The notes beneath the pieces are model-generated. The model was given only the letters and a program-made list of their open reading frames with translations. It had not been told where the DNA came from and did no database searches. A stretch of DNA of 64,000 bases from Neelides folsomi. Its lineage: Eukaryota > Arthropoda > Collembola > Neelipleona > Neelidae. The stretch spans positions 1 through 64,000 of the forward strand of contig JAQGBZ010000210.1 in NCBI GenBank assembly GCA_034687125.1, read 5' to 3'. Made by a program: the position numbers and the translations under genes. The stretch's first letter is position 1. Each line of letters starts with the position of its first letter. Below are positions 1 through 10,839 of the stretch, piece by piece.

Positions 1-220
1 TACTATAAGACTATATGTCGCTATTGCTATCTTTCTAATGTTCCCTATGAAAGCGTAACACTTGGGTCTCTCTGTACATTCAAATGAATGCCCAAAAGCC
101 CGCATAACTATAAAGTATAAACAGAAATAACCAAGATTTGATGAATACTTGTTTTGATAAGCATTATTATTAGACCTTACAGTATTTACATGCTTTATAT
201 ACGTATACTTTTTTAAATTA
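1..220. other. AT-rich flank, nothing recognised
   Basis: Short AT-rich stretch before the first open frame. I see no splice-consistent exon, RNA gene or repeat in it. Confidence 0.5.
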
Positions 221-492
221 TTGCCTAAACTATCTAAGAATACTACATTTTTAGGAGATGAAATCCAAAAGGCAACCCAATGTTTACCAGACTTGAAAGA
301 AGGGTCTGTATTTACAATAAAGGCTGAAGGAAATGTTTTTGGAATATTAAATTTATTTGCCGCAACTACATATAAATTAATATTTAATCAAGAAAGGATA
401 AATTTAAGAAATCTCAACAATTTAAGCGTTCCAATCATTCTAATTTTATATTTTAAATTGATCAACAGTTAAACAGCGTTGAAATTGACCGA

Positions 493-1305
493 GTGCCAAC
501 AAGGTTAACGGCAATAATTTTTATTATAATTGATGGGGATTGGAACAAGTTTCTTCAAGATTTGAACGCGTCATTCCTTGAAAACCGTTGGGTTGCTTCA
601 ATAATAGACGAAGAAGAAGAGAAATACTTTGTAAAGCTTATTTATTCTCCATTAATTGAAGGAGCAGGGGTGTCAATAAATGTGGATTTATTCAATACGA
701 TGGGATTTGAAGGGGACGATTCAAGATTTCATAAAGGAGGAACCATTGAAGCTCCTACATCAAGTTATTCCCTCATTGACCCAAGTGAACATTTGCAATT
801 TATATTTGATGAATTGGTTAACATTTCAATCGAATATGAACTGCCCTCGCAACCTGGACTTTCTGCAGCAGCAGAGAGCCTCATAAAAACTTTTGTTCAA
901 GTTTCCTCCGTTTACTCCCCATCAATCATCAAAGGAGCTTATGGAAATTTGGTTAATTTCGACTTGGGCCCATCTGCCGCCATTCAATTGCCAGAAGGAT
1001 TAAATGAATATTTCAAACTTGAAAATAATTTGATTATTCAGGGGAATTTTTCTTTTCCAATACCCCCATCACCCCAAATTCGTCAAGATGAACTATTCAT
1101 TATTCCAACTGTTGACTTTATAAAAGAGAGTATATTTGGACATGAAAGCATGAAGGGATTGAGAATTATTTTAAATAAAGATGCAGGAGGAGAGAGGCCA
1201 ATCCATTTAATATTTGAAAATATTCGATATGCACCAGTTAATTATGGTAAAATCTCAACTATTGGTGTAAAAATATACAATGAGTTTCGCGAATTATTGC
1301 TTTAG
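493..1305 (+). CDS. Unassigned ORF, tentatively Maverick/Polinton-like structural protein fragment
   Basis: An uninterrupted 270-codon frame with reasonably balanced composition in AT-rich DNA. It has no ATG near its start: it opens on GTG, and the first in-frame ATG is at about 700. It is therefore an internal exon, a fragment, or a decayed gene. The C-terminal part (RYAPVNYGKISTIGVKIYNE) and an internal segment (VDLFNTMGF) resemble, from memory, a protein family carried by Maverick/Polinton-type elements and common in fish and crustacean genomes. In that family a YVPV...FxxIxIxI stretch precedes a final FxxGxxxxxLHF block. That last block is missing here because the frame stops right after FRELLL, so the copy would be truncated. 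A second frame (221-472) lies just upstream in a different phase and may belong to the same unit. No terminal inverted repeats were found. The alternative is an ordinary lineage-specific gene. Confidence 0.35.
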   Translation: MPTRLTAIIFIIIDGDWNKFLQDLNASFLENRWVASIIDEEEEKYFVKLIYSPLIEGAGVSINVDLFNTMGFEGDDSRFHKGGTIEAPTSSYSLIDPSEHLQFIFDELVNISIEYELPSQPGLSAAAESLIKTFVQVSSVYSPSIIKGAYGNLVNFDLGPSAAIQLPEGLNEYFKLENNLIIQGNFSFPIPPSPQIRQDELFIIPTVDFIKESIFGHESMKGLRIILNKDAGGERPIHLIFENIRYAPVNYGKISTIGVKIYNEFRELLL

Positions 1306-2478
1306 AAAAATACACAATGTTAATATTACATTTTAAAGTTGCTTAAATAAAAGCATTTATTTGTACATTTTTTTCCATTTACGTAAGAGTAATTCAACAT
1401 GGTCTGACATAATTAAAGATTGCATTTGAATAGACAATAAATTTTGAGGCACTTTTAGTATACGTAATATAATTGCAAAGATTTATTATAATCAGTTTTA
1501 GTTTATCCAATGCAATGATGAAAGTCAAAATCTGAAGTTTCATATGTCATAAGGTACTCAATGTCAAAATCATTTAATTTTATGTCAAATACACTTATTC
1601 CAATGTCAAAATAATATTAAGCCTAAAAATATTAATATATAAATACTATGTAAGTATACGTAAACTTTCATTCTATACTTTCATTCAACTTCACACAATA
1701 CACATATGCAATCTCCATTCTTGTTTTCATCTGCATTGAAACTTATATATCTATAATATTAAATTATTTTTATTTAATGAATATAATTAATAAATAAATG
1801 TACCGTAAAGATTGGGAATAAAATAATTAGTTTTTATTGTAAAGTTAGTGAAATATTTCATGTATACCATACTCTATATGGTAGGTAGGTAAATACCTAG
1901 TTTTCGCAAACCTTTTTGCACTATCCCCATCATCATGTAGCATCTGACTAAATCCTCTACGAAGAATTTGAATGATAGCGAACAGTCGGAACATAGTGAA
2001 AGAAGAGACTCTTCTGAAGAGTTGAAATGGAAAGCATATGCTTTTAATGCTTATCATTTTTCTATTTTGAGTTTTCTCTATATTTAACTTAATTCACATC
2101 TAATTAATTATACTAATCTAAACTGACATTCAAAATTATGGAAAGACGACACTAAAACCAAAAAGACGATCAATTTATTCAATAAACTATAAATAATAAG
2201 AAGCTTCTCATACTAAAGTATCTTTTATTTAAAATATCCCTTATTTTGAATCAAGGGAGCTCCTCCCTTGAAGTTATCTCCGCCAATATGTATGAAATTT
2301 CGAAGACAGGTGTTAGATTTTAGGGGGACGTCTGCTTAAGCCCAGCCTAAAACTTTAAATCATTGACTTGAGTGCTTGCTCATTTCAAAATTCATTCGTA
2401 AGAATTGAAAAAGAATTACCTATTTAAATTAAACTATTTGTTATTAATCTAAAATAAAATTGACCAGAGTTATAATAA
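1306..2478. other. Intergenic, AT-rich
   Basis: AT-rich spacer between the first ORF and ALG6. A 70-codon minus-strand frame at 1845-2057 lacks family resemblance and splice context, and I do not consider it a gene. The last few hundred bases presumably include the ALG6 promoter and leader, but no TATA box or initiator is convincing. Confidence 0.5.
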
Positions 2479-4346
2479 ATGGAGAATTTTCAACAGGTGC
2501 TGAACATATTAAACAAAATGAAGCTACCTTGGACGGATAAAATTATAAAGATTGCTCTTGTAGTTAATTTCACTTGGATCGTTCGATGGTCCTTATCCGT
2601 GAGCAAATATTCTGGAGAAGGCCTATCTCCCAAATTTGGAGATTTTGAAGCTCAGCGACATTGGATGGAAATTACAACAAGTCTTCCAATGAAGTAATAT
2701 AATAATATATTTAAACATTTAATTGTTTATTATTAATGGCAACCATTTATTAAAATGGAACTCATTTAACTTAATTATTGTTTGTAGTGAATGGTATAAG
2801 AATAGCACGAGGAATGATCTTGAGTATTGGGGCCTTGATTATCCTCCTCTTTCTGCATTCCACAGTTATTTAATGGGAAAATTGATTCAATTTACAATTC
2901 CGGAAGCTATTCAACTTCATGTCAGTCGAGGATTCGAAAGTCTTTCCCTGAAACTTTTTATGCGAATTACCGTTTTCATTTCTGACATTTTGATATTTGC
3001 ACTCATTTATTTCCACTGCTTTTACTTCCCGAATAAAAACATGCCTGAATGGGTTAAAGGTTAGACAGCGTCTTTTATCTAACATGTAATACAATATTAT
3101 TAAGTGTTAATTATTTTTATGATTTCTTTAGTCCTGATGGCTTTGTCGGCTCCACCGCTCTTTGTCATCGACTATGGCCATTTCCAATACAATTGTGTGT
3201 CACTTGGTCTCACTGTCATTGCTGTGATGGCGTACCTAACTAATCAAATGGTTGTGTCTGGAATCTTATTCACAATGGCCATCAACCACAAACAAATGTC
3301 GTTGTATCATGCGCTACCGTTCTTTATTGGAATGATCGCCACTGCCGTTTTTCGAGAAATGAATTTGAAAAGGACGATAAAAATTGGGCTCGGAATAATA
3401 TTAACGTTGGCAATATTGTGGTTCCCATTTCGTCAAGAACCCTTTTTGGTTCTCGAGAGAATATTCCCACTCAAACGAGGTGTCTTTGAAGATAAAGTTG
3501 GAACCTTTTGGTACGTTTTTGATCGAATTGCCAAAGTCAAATTAGTCGAGCCAGGAAAAATGGCTAAATTGTGTGCAGCAACACTTTTGATTTCAACTAT
3601 CCCGACAATGTGTTGTTTATTTTACGAAATTATGACCGAAGTAAGTTAAAATATTGTACTTATAATGAATTCAATTACTTTATACATATCTTTAAAGTAT
3701 TTATTCATACTTTATTATTTTTGTTTCAGAAAGCTAAGAAGAAATCTCATAAGTCATTTCTGCTCTGTCTCTTTAACACTTCTTTGGCCTTTTTCCTCTT
3801 CTCATTCCACGTACACGAAAAGTCAATTATGCTCCCGGTCCTTTCTGCAGTTTTAATTTTACAATGGTATCCGTTTGAAGCGTGTTGGTTCATAACGGCA
3901 GCTTCAATGTCTCTTTATCCATTATTTCACCAAGAGGAAGCGAAATTGTCTATCATCATTCCTACAGCAATTTTCGTCACATTTACTTATTTCTTTACTA
4001 TCTTTCGACGAGTCAACATCCTCTTATCGTATAATAATTATTAAAACAATTATCCATAAATTAATATAACTCATTTCATTTAAATTGATTTTAATAAAAA
4101 TTTTAGAATAAAAATTTTTCTGTTGGTTTCAGGCTGCTCTTCTCACTTTCCATCATCAGCTATGTTAGTCTCGTGTTTTGCCTGGAGTTCAAGGATCCTC
4201 CTCCGCATCTTCCCCATTTGTTCCAAGCTCTGTTCGCGATTATTTCTTTTGCTCATTATTTCTTGTTTTTCCTTTATTTCGTATTTGTTCAAATTGTGAG
4301 AGCGAGAAACAATTCACTACTAGTTAATGTGCATAAAGCCAAATAA
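2479..4346 (+). CDS. ALG6: ALG6, dolichyl-P-Glc:Man9GlcNAc2-PP-dolichol alpha-1,3-glucosyltransferase
   Basis: Adds the first glucose to the lipid-linked oligosaccharide in the ER membrane during N-glycan precursor assembly. Exons: 2479-2693, 2788-3059, 3132-3640, 3730-4028, 4133-4346. Phases join cleanly into 502 codons plus stop, close to the roughly 507 residues of the human protein. Family-specific sequence is clear: YSGEGLSPKFGDFEAQRHW near residue 45, then EWYKNST and YWGLDYPPLSAFHSY (about residues 73-98), the lumenal loop with the acidic residues typical of GT57 enzymes. The remainder is hydrophobic, with many membrane segments, as expected for a GT-C fold enzyme. The related ALG8 is less likely because the N-terminal EAQRHWME and GLDYPPL context reads as ALG6. 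The start is the first ATG in frame, directly before the conserved N-terminal membrane segment. Introns are 72-104 bases. Confidence 0.93.
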
Positions 4347-5130
4347 ATTGCCAATTAGATTTAAAGTCAAAGAAACTACCAATATCCAATCAGAAATATT
4401 CCTTCGCTTCGTTGTGACTGACTATTTAATACGTAAAACCTTAATATTTATTTATTGTTAATTAGTACAATATTTCAGATATCTTATTCTTGTTTACATT
4501 ATTAAGGATGTGTATATAAAAAGATTATTTCAAAAAAATTAAACTTTTCATTTATTCTCATTATCAACAATTGCCATTCATTTCAATTTGTTTTCATTTA
4601 CACTTGTAGCTTTTGTTTCCAATTAGAGAATTTGGGTTTCATTCATCTTACTCTTGATAACCAACTAATTGTAAATGTAAGAATTCCTTTCAACTATGGT
4701 ATTTAGGTATGATATGGAATAAATATTAAATTCAAAGGCATTTTATCATTAATTTTTTAAAATTATTCTTGCAACATGGTCATTTCAACTCAAGAAAACT
4801 TCTGATTAGATAAGTATAACATTACTTTTAAATAGTTTCTCTACATATTTTCCCTTTGAGTACTTTTTAGCTCTTTTAAATTCACTAGATTTGCTTATTC
4901 TTTAAATTCTTTACTTTTGGCTGCGATATTACACAAGGCATGAGAAAAGCATTTAATATACAGAATATATATTTGTATATGAACAACTGGATAATCATTT
5001 TGTACATTACAGAACAATATAAATATGATATTACATATGTAGGTATATGCTATATTACTAAATGACCATTGATCTTTCTCATTGTTCCTGTAAGGTGTAT
5101 TTGAGGGAAATTGCGACATTTAGCAATATG
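4347..5130. other. Intergenic between convergent genes
   Basis: ALG6 3' flank, AT-rich, with several AATAAA-like stretches. ALG6 and the minus-strand frame ending at 5131 converge here. No coding signal is seen. Confidence 0.5.
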
Positions 5131-5526
5131 CTAAAATTTGAACGTGGGGTTTTCGGGCGCCTTGGTGTCCTCGTCGTCAAAGTATGGCTGTCGAAGGAGG
5201 AGATTGAGCAGAGCGAGCCCCGGCCGGCCAGTCTGCCTTGTACCAACAACGTGTGTAATGAACTTCTCCACAATCGGCATTTCAAGAGGAGTCAAAAAGT
5301 CAAAAGCGCCAGGGCCTTCAGGGCAATCGGGATCAGAAACGTTGAGTCCTCACCAGCCTTAAACCTCCGAATTCGGATCTCCATACTTCATTCGGTATTT
5401 CAATTTATTCCTTTCTGAGTCCTCGAATCTGCTTGAGCCGACTCTCGCCGACCATGCTTCCTCACCACTCACCACCTCCGGCCGGTGTCGGGAGGGCCTG
5501 GTGGCGGAATCTGGGATCGAGACCAT
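5131..5526 (-). pseudogene. Interrupted minus-strand reading frame, product unrecognised
   Basis: A local GC-rich island. On the minus strand one frame runs from an ATG at 5526 to a stop at 5131-5133. It is broken only by TAA (5359-5361) and TGA (5350-5352), which lie two codons apart. The downstream 72 codons look protein-like (DPDCPEGPGAFDFLTPLEMP, then IVEKFITHVVGTRQTGRPG), and so does the upstream part (KLKYRMKYGDPNSE). The space between the stops and the flanking codons is too short for an intron. An AG at 5349-5350 could act as an acceptor for a terminal exon 5131-5348, but that needs an upstream exon ending with one extra base, and I could not find one. Either this is a pseudogene with adjacent nonsense changes, or it is the last exon of a gene whose other exons I missed. 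I do not recognise the family. Confidence 0.4.
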
Positions 5527-8289
5527 TTGGTCTCGACCTCAGGATTCTTTGACCTCGATCAACTCAACATGTCCTCATGGGCTCATTCCGGACCACGAGG
5601 TCGAATGGACGGAATGGGCTCCATATGCTCATCCTGATGTGCTGGGAATACAATCTCCATATGTGCCTTAACTATTTTGCCCTTTTCACAGGTCCAGCTT
5701 TTGTAACGCTTCATAATGCTTGTTTCAAATTGTTTGCCCCCAATACATGTCCACTACGCTCCTTTTTTATTCGACCAAGTTTTTCCACCTCAAATCCATG
5801 GTAAGAACAACGTTTTGATCATTTGTAGTAACTACCTTTATTTCCTATTTATATAAAAGTAGCCTCCACAGTCTTCCACTTTCAGTTTCATCCTTTCTGT
5901 CTCCCTCGACGGAGACAATTTAATTATTAATTAGAAAATTATCCAGTGGGAAGTCTCAACAAAGGGCGTCATTTTTTGAGAGTAATTCATTCTTTGTTAT
6001 TCTTGTAAATGTAAGCAAATTACTTTGGATTTTGTTAACCAAAGTATGCGTTTATGTTCATTGACCGGCGTTTGAGGAAACTGTGTATCGATAAGTTATT
6101 AAAACTTTTTGACTTAAAATTAACTTTTCAAATTACGCCACCATATTTATTTATTGTTTTCTCTTCTGAGGCGCAATTCACGAGAAAATTGTGAATACTT
6201 TTTAAGAATTTGACCTAATATTCCTCTCAATTCTCGCAGTTCCTTCACAATATCCTTCATCCCATTGATTCCGGAAGTGTGAAACATACTTTGATATTAA
6301 TAAGTATTAACTCATTCTCTTACGTAAAAAGCAAGGGAATCTTTGTTTAGGTCAGCATAGATAGAGGTTTACTGCGTGGATGTAATAATTTCAATTTCTT
6401 ATCATTCAAACTCCTCGTCCTACATATTTTAGACTACATAGGATCAGCTAAATGACAAGTTGGGATAATTTGCTTTGGTAAGCCTTGATTCGTCAGGTTA
6501 GTTCATTCCACGTGTTTGAAATGTTCAAACAAGACGGGTATTCTTATTATATATTTAAAACACAATCCAAGATTCACCTCCGGCATTGTTAACTAAATAA
6601 CACAAATCTGCAAATATTTCTTTTGTGTATTGACCAAGGATTTGATTAGGTGTTCATATTCCCTATAGTTGATTTCCTATTATAATTATAATGTTGAATA
6701 AATTCATTCTGTTTTTGTATACCTATATACATAAACATAAACGTTCGTTTCACTGGCCATAACGCGGTAATACAGTTACTGCGTACATGCGATACACTAC
6801 CCTTGTGTATTTTATAGATATTCTCTGCACACACAGAGCTAGACATATTCGCACCTCGTGCAAAAGCCGGCTTTGTGTTGCTTCAAGTGGTGGATTAACT
6901 TTATTCTGAACCATCCGCGTTGAAGTGAATTGATTCAAATTCTCCCAGTCTCCAAACCCCTTTTTTGCAAAGTATGTAAGTTGTCTTTGAAACCATTTGC
7001 TTTTTCCAACCATTCGCATTCGTCTCATAGTAAAGAAGAGATAAAATCAAAAACCAGTTAGCTATTAACAACCTCGCTCGATGCTATTTTCAATTCTGCA
7101 TAAAAAGTAGTTTGGATCATTAGACCTTTGAATCAATGTTGAATCAATTGATGTATCTGACGGTGTGTTTTATTATGATCATATTTGAATTTTGAGATCC
7201 GACGTCTTCCAATCGTTTTTATTATTTTCTTTGCCTATATATTTTATTGAGAGTCCAATAGAGAAAATGAAGTTCATCTCATGTATAAATTCGTTTCCGT
7301 AATCATGGTCATTTTTTACATTCTCTCATTTGAATTCCTGTCTTTTAGAATACAATTTACATTGATGCAAAGCTTCAACCTTTCAACATTTATTTATTTC
7401 CTCTACTAATGTAAGTAGATGCAGATTTATTGGCCAACATTTTCCTCTTTATATTTCATTTAGCTAATCACAATTGGGGATGTGAATAGAGCTTATTTAT
7501 GGTCTAATTGAAATATTGAGTGCTTATGTGCGATTTTTATAAAAAGGTAGACATGTGGAGGATCCAATGGTTGTTTTTTTTTATTTAATGCGCATTTCAT
7601 GGACGAGGACAGGGAGATAAGCCGGGGACGACCATTGGGTTTATCTGCATTTCTTTAACTTTCTTTTCAGCTCACTTTCATTCACTCAATGTATATTAAA
7701 TATATATATTCCGTCTGATTTTGAAGTCCTATGGAGAAATTATCCGTTTCAATTATCTCCACGATAGCGGCCAAGGGATTTTCCACACTTGTGTAGAAGC
7801 ATAATTTGATTAATCATTTTGCCACTTTTACTTTAGGCTTGTGTAAAAATATTCATATTTATATAAATAGGTATTATATCTGCTCCTGTATATAGTTTTT
7901 CATACCCTTCGACTTTCACTTAAGCTGGATATTTATTACGCATTGACCTCGTATTGTCGCGTTTGGAACTATCTTTGTATTGTAAAAGGTTTTTTTTATT
8001 GGTGTGATTGTAAGCTTCCTTTGGTTCGAGTTGTTTTTATAAGCACATTCTTGGTTGTTGACATTTTATTTTAATCAGCTTACATGGGCCTCACTTTTAA
8101 GTTTAAAAATTGAATTTCGCTTGTTGGTATGAGGTATGACTGAGTATGTCTTGGAGATTAACGGTGGGGAAGATTGTATGTGACAAATAATGAGCCTTTA
8201 ACCTTTACGCTCCTTCAATCCGTCTTATCTAATTGGCTTGAGCAATTACATAATCCTTCCTCCTGTACTTGAGTTATTTCCATTTCCAG
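5527..8289. other. Gene-poor stretch, possible 5' exons of AKAP1
   Basis: The first 150 bases continue the GC-rich island, with a 20-base near-palindrome at 5517-5536. Beyond that it is AT-rich. A short frame at 7599-7638 (MDEDREISRGRPL, then one extra base before a GT) is phase-compatible with the AKAP1 exon that opens at 8290 and could be its first coding exon. The donor is weak and this is only a candidate. Several 60-90 codon frames around 6650-7030 look like chance. Confidence 0.3.
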
Positions 8290-9761
8290 AGTTCATAGCT
8301 ACGGAGACGGTGTTCGGCCTTATGGAGATTCTGAAGATCTCCTCGGTCCTTCCACTCGAGCCATTCGGTGAAGGAGAGGAATTCGGGCAGATTTTGCCTG
8401 CGGATGGCCCTGTTTACTCAGACAGCCAAAGCGAAGGATGTTCCAGCGACAGCGGGAAAGGGAGCTCGGACACCATCACACCGGCCAACAGTGTCCACGA
8501 TGGAGAGTCGCTGGTCGGCACTTGGAACTGCAACTCTTTCACGTCGTACTCAAAGTCATTGGGATCGATGATGCCGGGACATGCGATGATCTACGAATTT
8601 GAAATCAACCAGTCGATTGTGGGACGGCTGATCGGAAGATATGGGTGCTTCGTGAACAAGATCAAGATGGCAACTGGAGCGAATATCATTGTCAAACGGC
8701 ACCACACGAGCACGTCGCTCAAGATTTGTGCTGTGGAAGGTAGGTTCCCCCCTTGAGGGTGGTCGGAGATGCTGAGACTCGGTTCTAGGTTTGTGTTCCG
8801 AGATCGAGGAGGCGATCCGGATGATTCGGGAAAGGTTCCCAATTAAGAAGTTCCCCTGTTTGAGTCTTGAACAGGTCAACCATTTGAAGCCAAGCCCTCC
8901 TTCTTCCCCCATCTCATTTCTTCCGTCAAACAATAAAGTAAGTGAGGTTATGTTGGAACTTTGCTCATTCCTTTTGTTCAATAGTTGGGCCTCATCGAGG
9001 GTGTGATCAACGACGTAACGGTGAGCAATTCCCTGTCGCTGGACAGCATTTTCTTGCAACAGCCAACGCATCCAACGTTCCCAGCTCTTGCCCGTATGCA
9101 CCAGGCCCTGAAAACCCTCTACGAACAGCCGACTATAGCCCCTCAGCTCTCTCGTCCATTCAATTGTAAGGATATTTATTACTTATTTTTATTATATTAT
9201 TTCTATATTTGAAATATTTGCGTATCGTCCTTCACCTTGTTTTTTGATCTAGCTGGAGTCATTTGCGTCACGCGGTTGAGGCAAAACGAGTGGTTCCGTG
9301 CGGAGGTCGTGGCTTTGGATGAGGAAAAGGACGAAGTGACTGCTCGACTTGTCGACATCGGTGGCTACGTCAATGTGCCAATCAACTTTCTCAGGCAGAT
9401 CCGAGTGGACTTTGTGACCATTCCCTTCCAAGCGACGGAGTGCAGGCTCGCCAATGTGGCCCCCATTGATCCTGAAGCCGGGTGGAGCGAGGAGGCCATG
9501 GAATGCTTCAACCGTCTCGCCCAAGGACAAGTGCTCCAGGCCCATGTGGTCGGATACGGAGAGGACAACACGACCCTGGTGCACCTTTACAGGATGGCAG
9601 GGGATCAGTTTACCGAGCCATCCAACCTCATGCTAATCAACGATGAGCTGGTCCAGAGTGGACACGCAACCTGGATTGAACCCGTCGAAACCTTCCCTTC
9701 CGATGAGGCTGAGACTTCCGAAGAAGAAATCGGTCAATTCCAGTGCACTCAAGAACAGTAG
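8290..9761 (+). CDS. AKAP1: AKAP1-like A-kinase anchor protein, KH and Tudor part (5' end not located)
   Basis: AKAP1 tethers protein kinase A and mRNAs to the mitochondrial outer membrane (Spoonbill/Yu in flies). Exons: 8290-8739, 8789-8937, 8985-9165, 9253-9761, all phase-consistent. An acidic serine-rich stretch (CSSDSGKGSSDT) leads into a KH domain (YEFEINQSIVGRLIGRYGCF), with its GxxG loop as GRYG, and then EEAIRMIRERFP. After the family linker (NDVTVSNSLSLDSIFLQQPT, HPTFPALARMHQAL) comes a Tudor domain from about 9255 to 9700 (GVICVTRLRQNEWFRAEV, DIGGYVNVPINFLRQI). The C-terminus is acidic. The part seen lacks the mitochondrial anchor and the PKA-binding helix, which lie N-terminal in the family. 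The first ATG in the first exon (8322) gives a short protein; an AG at 8288-8289 suggests an upstream exon. It converges with the reductase gene. Confidence 0.88.
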
Positions 9762-10839
9762 TGGAGGAGGTCTCGAGGTAGAAAAGATTTCCTACTCTCT
9801 GAGTTATTATAATAACTATATTATAAATATTATGAAATAATGATATTAGTTACTCGTAGTTTGTACATCTTATGGATTAAGAATATGAGGGTAAATGGCT
9901 CTGGATAATTCGATTTTGAATAGCTGAATAATTATTGTGTATTCAATTTCTTTACTTCTTTTTTTTCTTTTAAAGAAAGTGTTATTTATATATATAATTT
10001 GTAGGATCAGCTGGTTGGAATGTCATTCCATTGACTTTTACTGATTCAATTGACCGAGTCATTTGTTTAATTTATATGATTTAATTTATATAAAATTTAT
10101 ATAAATTCAAATTGTTATTTAAATTGTAGTTGTGATAAGCCGTTACACAAATTATGTACTAGTGTAATTTTATTATGTTCAACTCAGTTAAATTATGATT
10201 TCAATAAGAATTCCTCTAGGGAATGTTTAAAATCCAAATGATTGTTTATTTAAACTTTCTAAATCTTAAATAATGCCACTTTCAAACCCCGTTTACAATA
10301 TATAGGCATTCAAATGAATAAACAAGATAAAACCTGGTGACCTGGATAGGGTTTCCCACATATAATAACATTGTTCCATTTGTGTAATACCAGCATTAAT
10401 TATGTAATAAAGTTATCAACCAGTTGACTCGAATAATTATATATGTATGCTAAATATTATTAATATTGTATATCTTATTATCTTACCTAATTTACAATAT
10501 TGCCTCCACTATTAGAATCTTTAGTTTAATTGTTAACATGATTGAAACGTTATTTAAAGAGTGTTTGAGTATTTCGAATGTTTAAGTAGAAGGTAAATTA
10601 TGGCTCATAATATAAATTCCACAAATATGTACGTACATTTGTAATTATTTACAAATATTACAACTGTGTATATTTTATAATAATTACATTATATCATGGA
10701 GGTCACATTAAACGGAGCACACATCAAGTGTTTGAGTTGATAGAAGTTATACAAAAGTAGCACTAATAGAACGAATTGGTAAATTTGGAGGCGAAGAAGT
10801 TTAAAATCACAACAGTTTAATTAAGGGACGTATATGTGT
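9762..10839. other. Convergent intergenic region
   Basis: AT-rich 3' flanks of AKAP1 (+) and the P450 reductase (-). No exon-like segment, repeat family or RNA gene is recognised. Confidence 0.5.

Noticed and set aside
221-472. 83-codon frame before the first long ORF
   Set aside because: It is in another phase, starts on TTG, is AT-rich and has no motif. It may belong to the same decayed unit, but I cannot support it as a separate gene.
1845-2057. 70-codon minus-strand frame
   Set aside because: Low-complexity hydrophobic and basic content, no splice or family evidence.
5062-5418. 118-codon plus-strand frame over the GC-rich island
   Set aside because: The minus strand reads as far more protein-like; this looks like its shadow.
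6646-7028. Overlapping minus-strand frames considered as AKAP1-region exons
   Set aside because: Wrong strand for AKAP1, no family similarity and no matching splice sites.
8556-9101. 181-codon minus-strand frame antisense to AKAP1
   Set aside because: It spans AKAP1 exons and introns. GC-rich coding DNA keeps the opposite strand open by chance.
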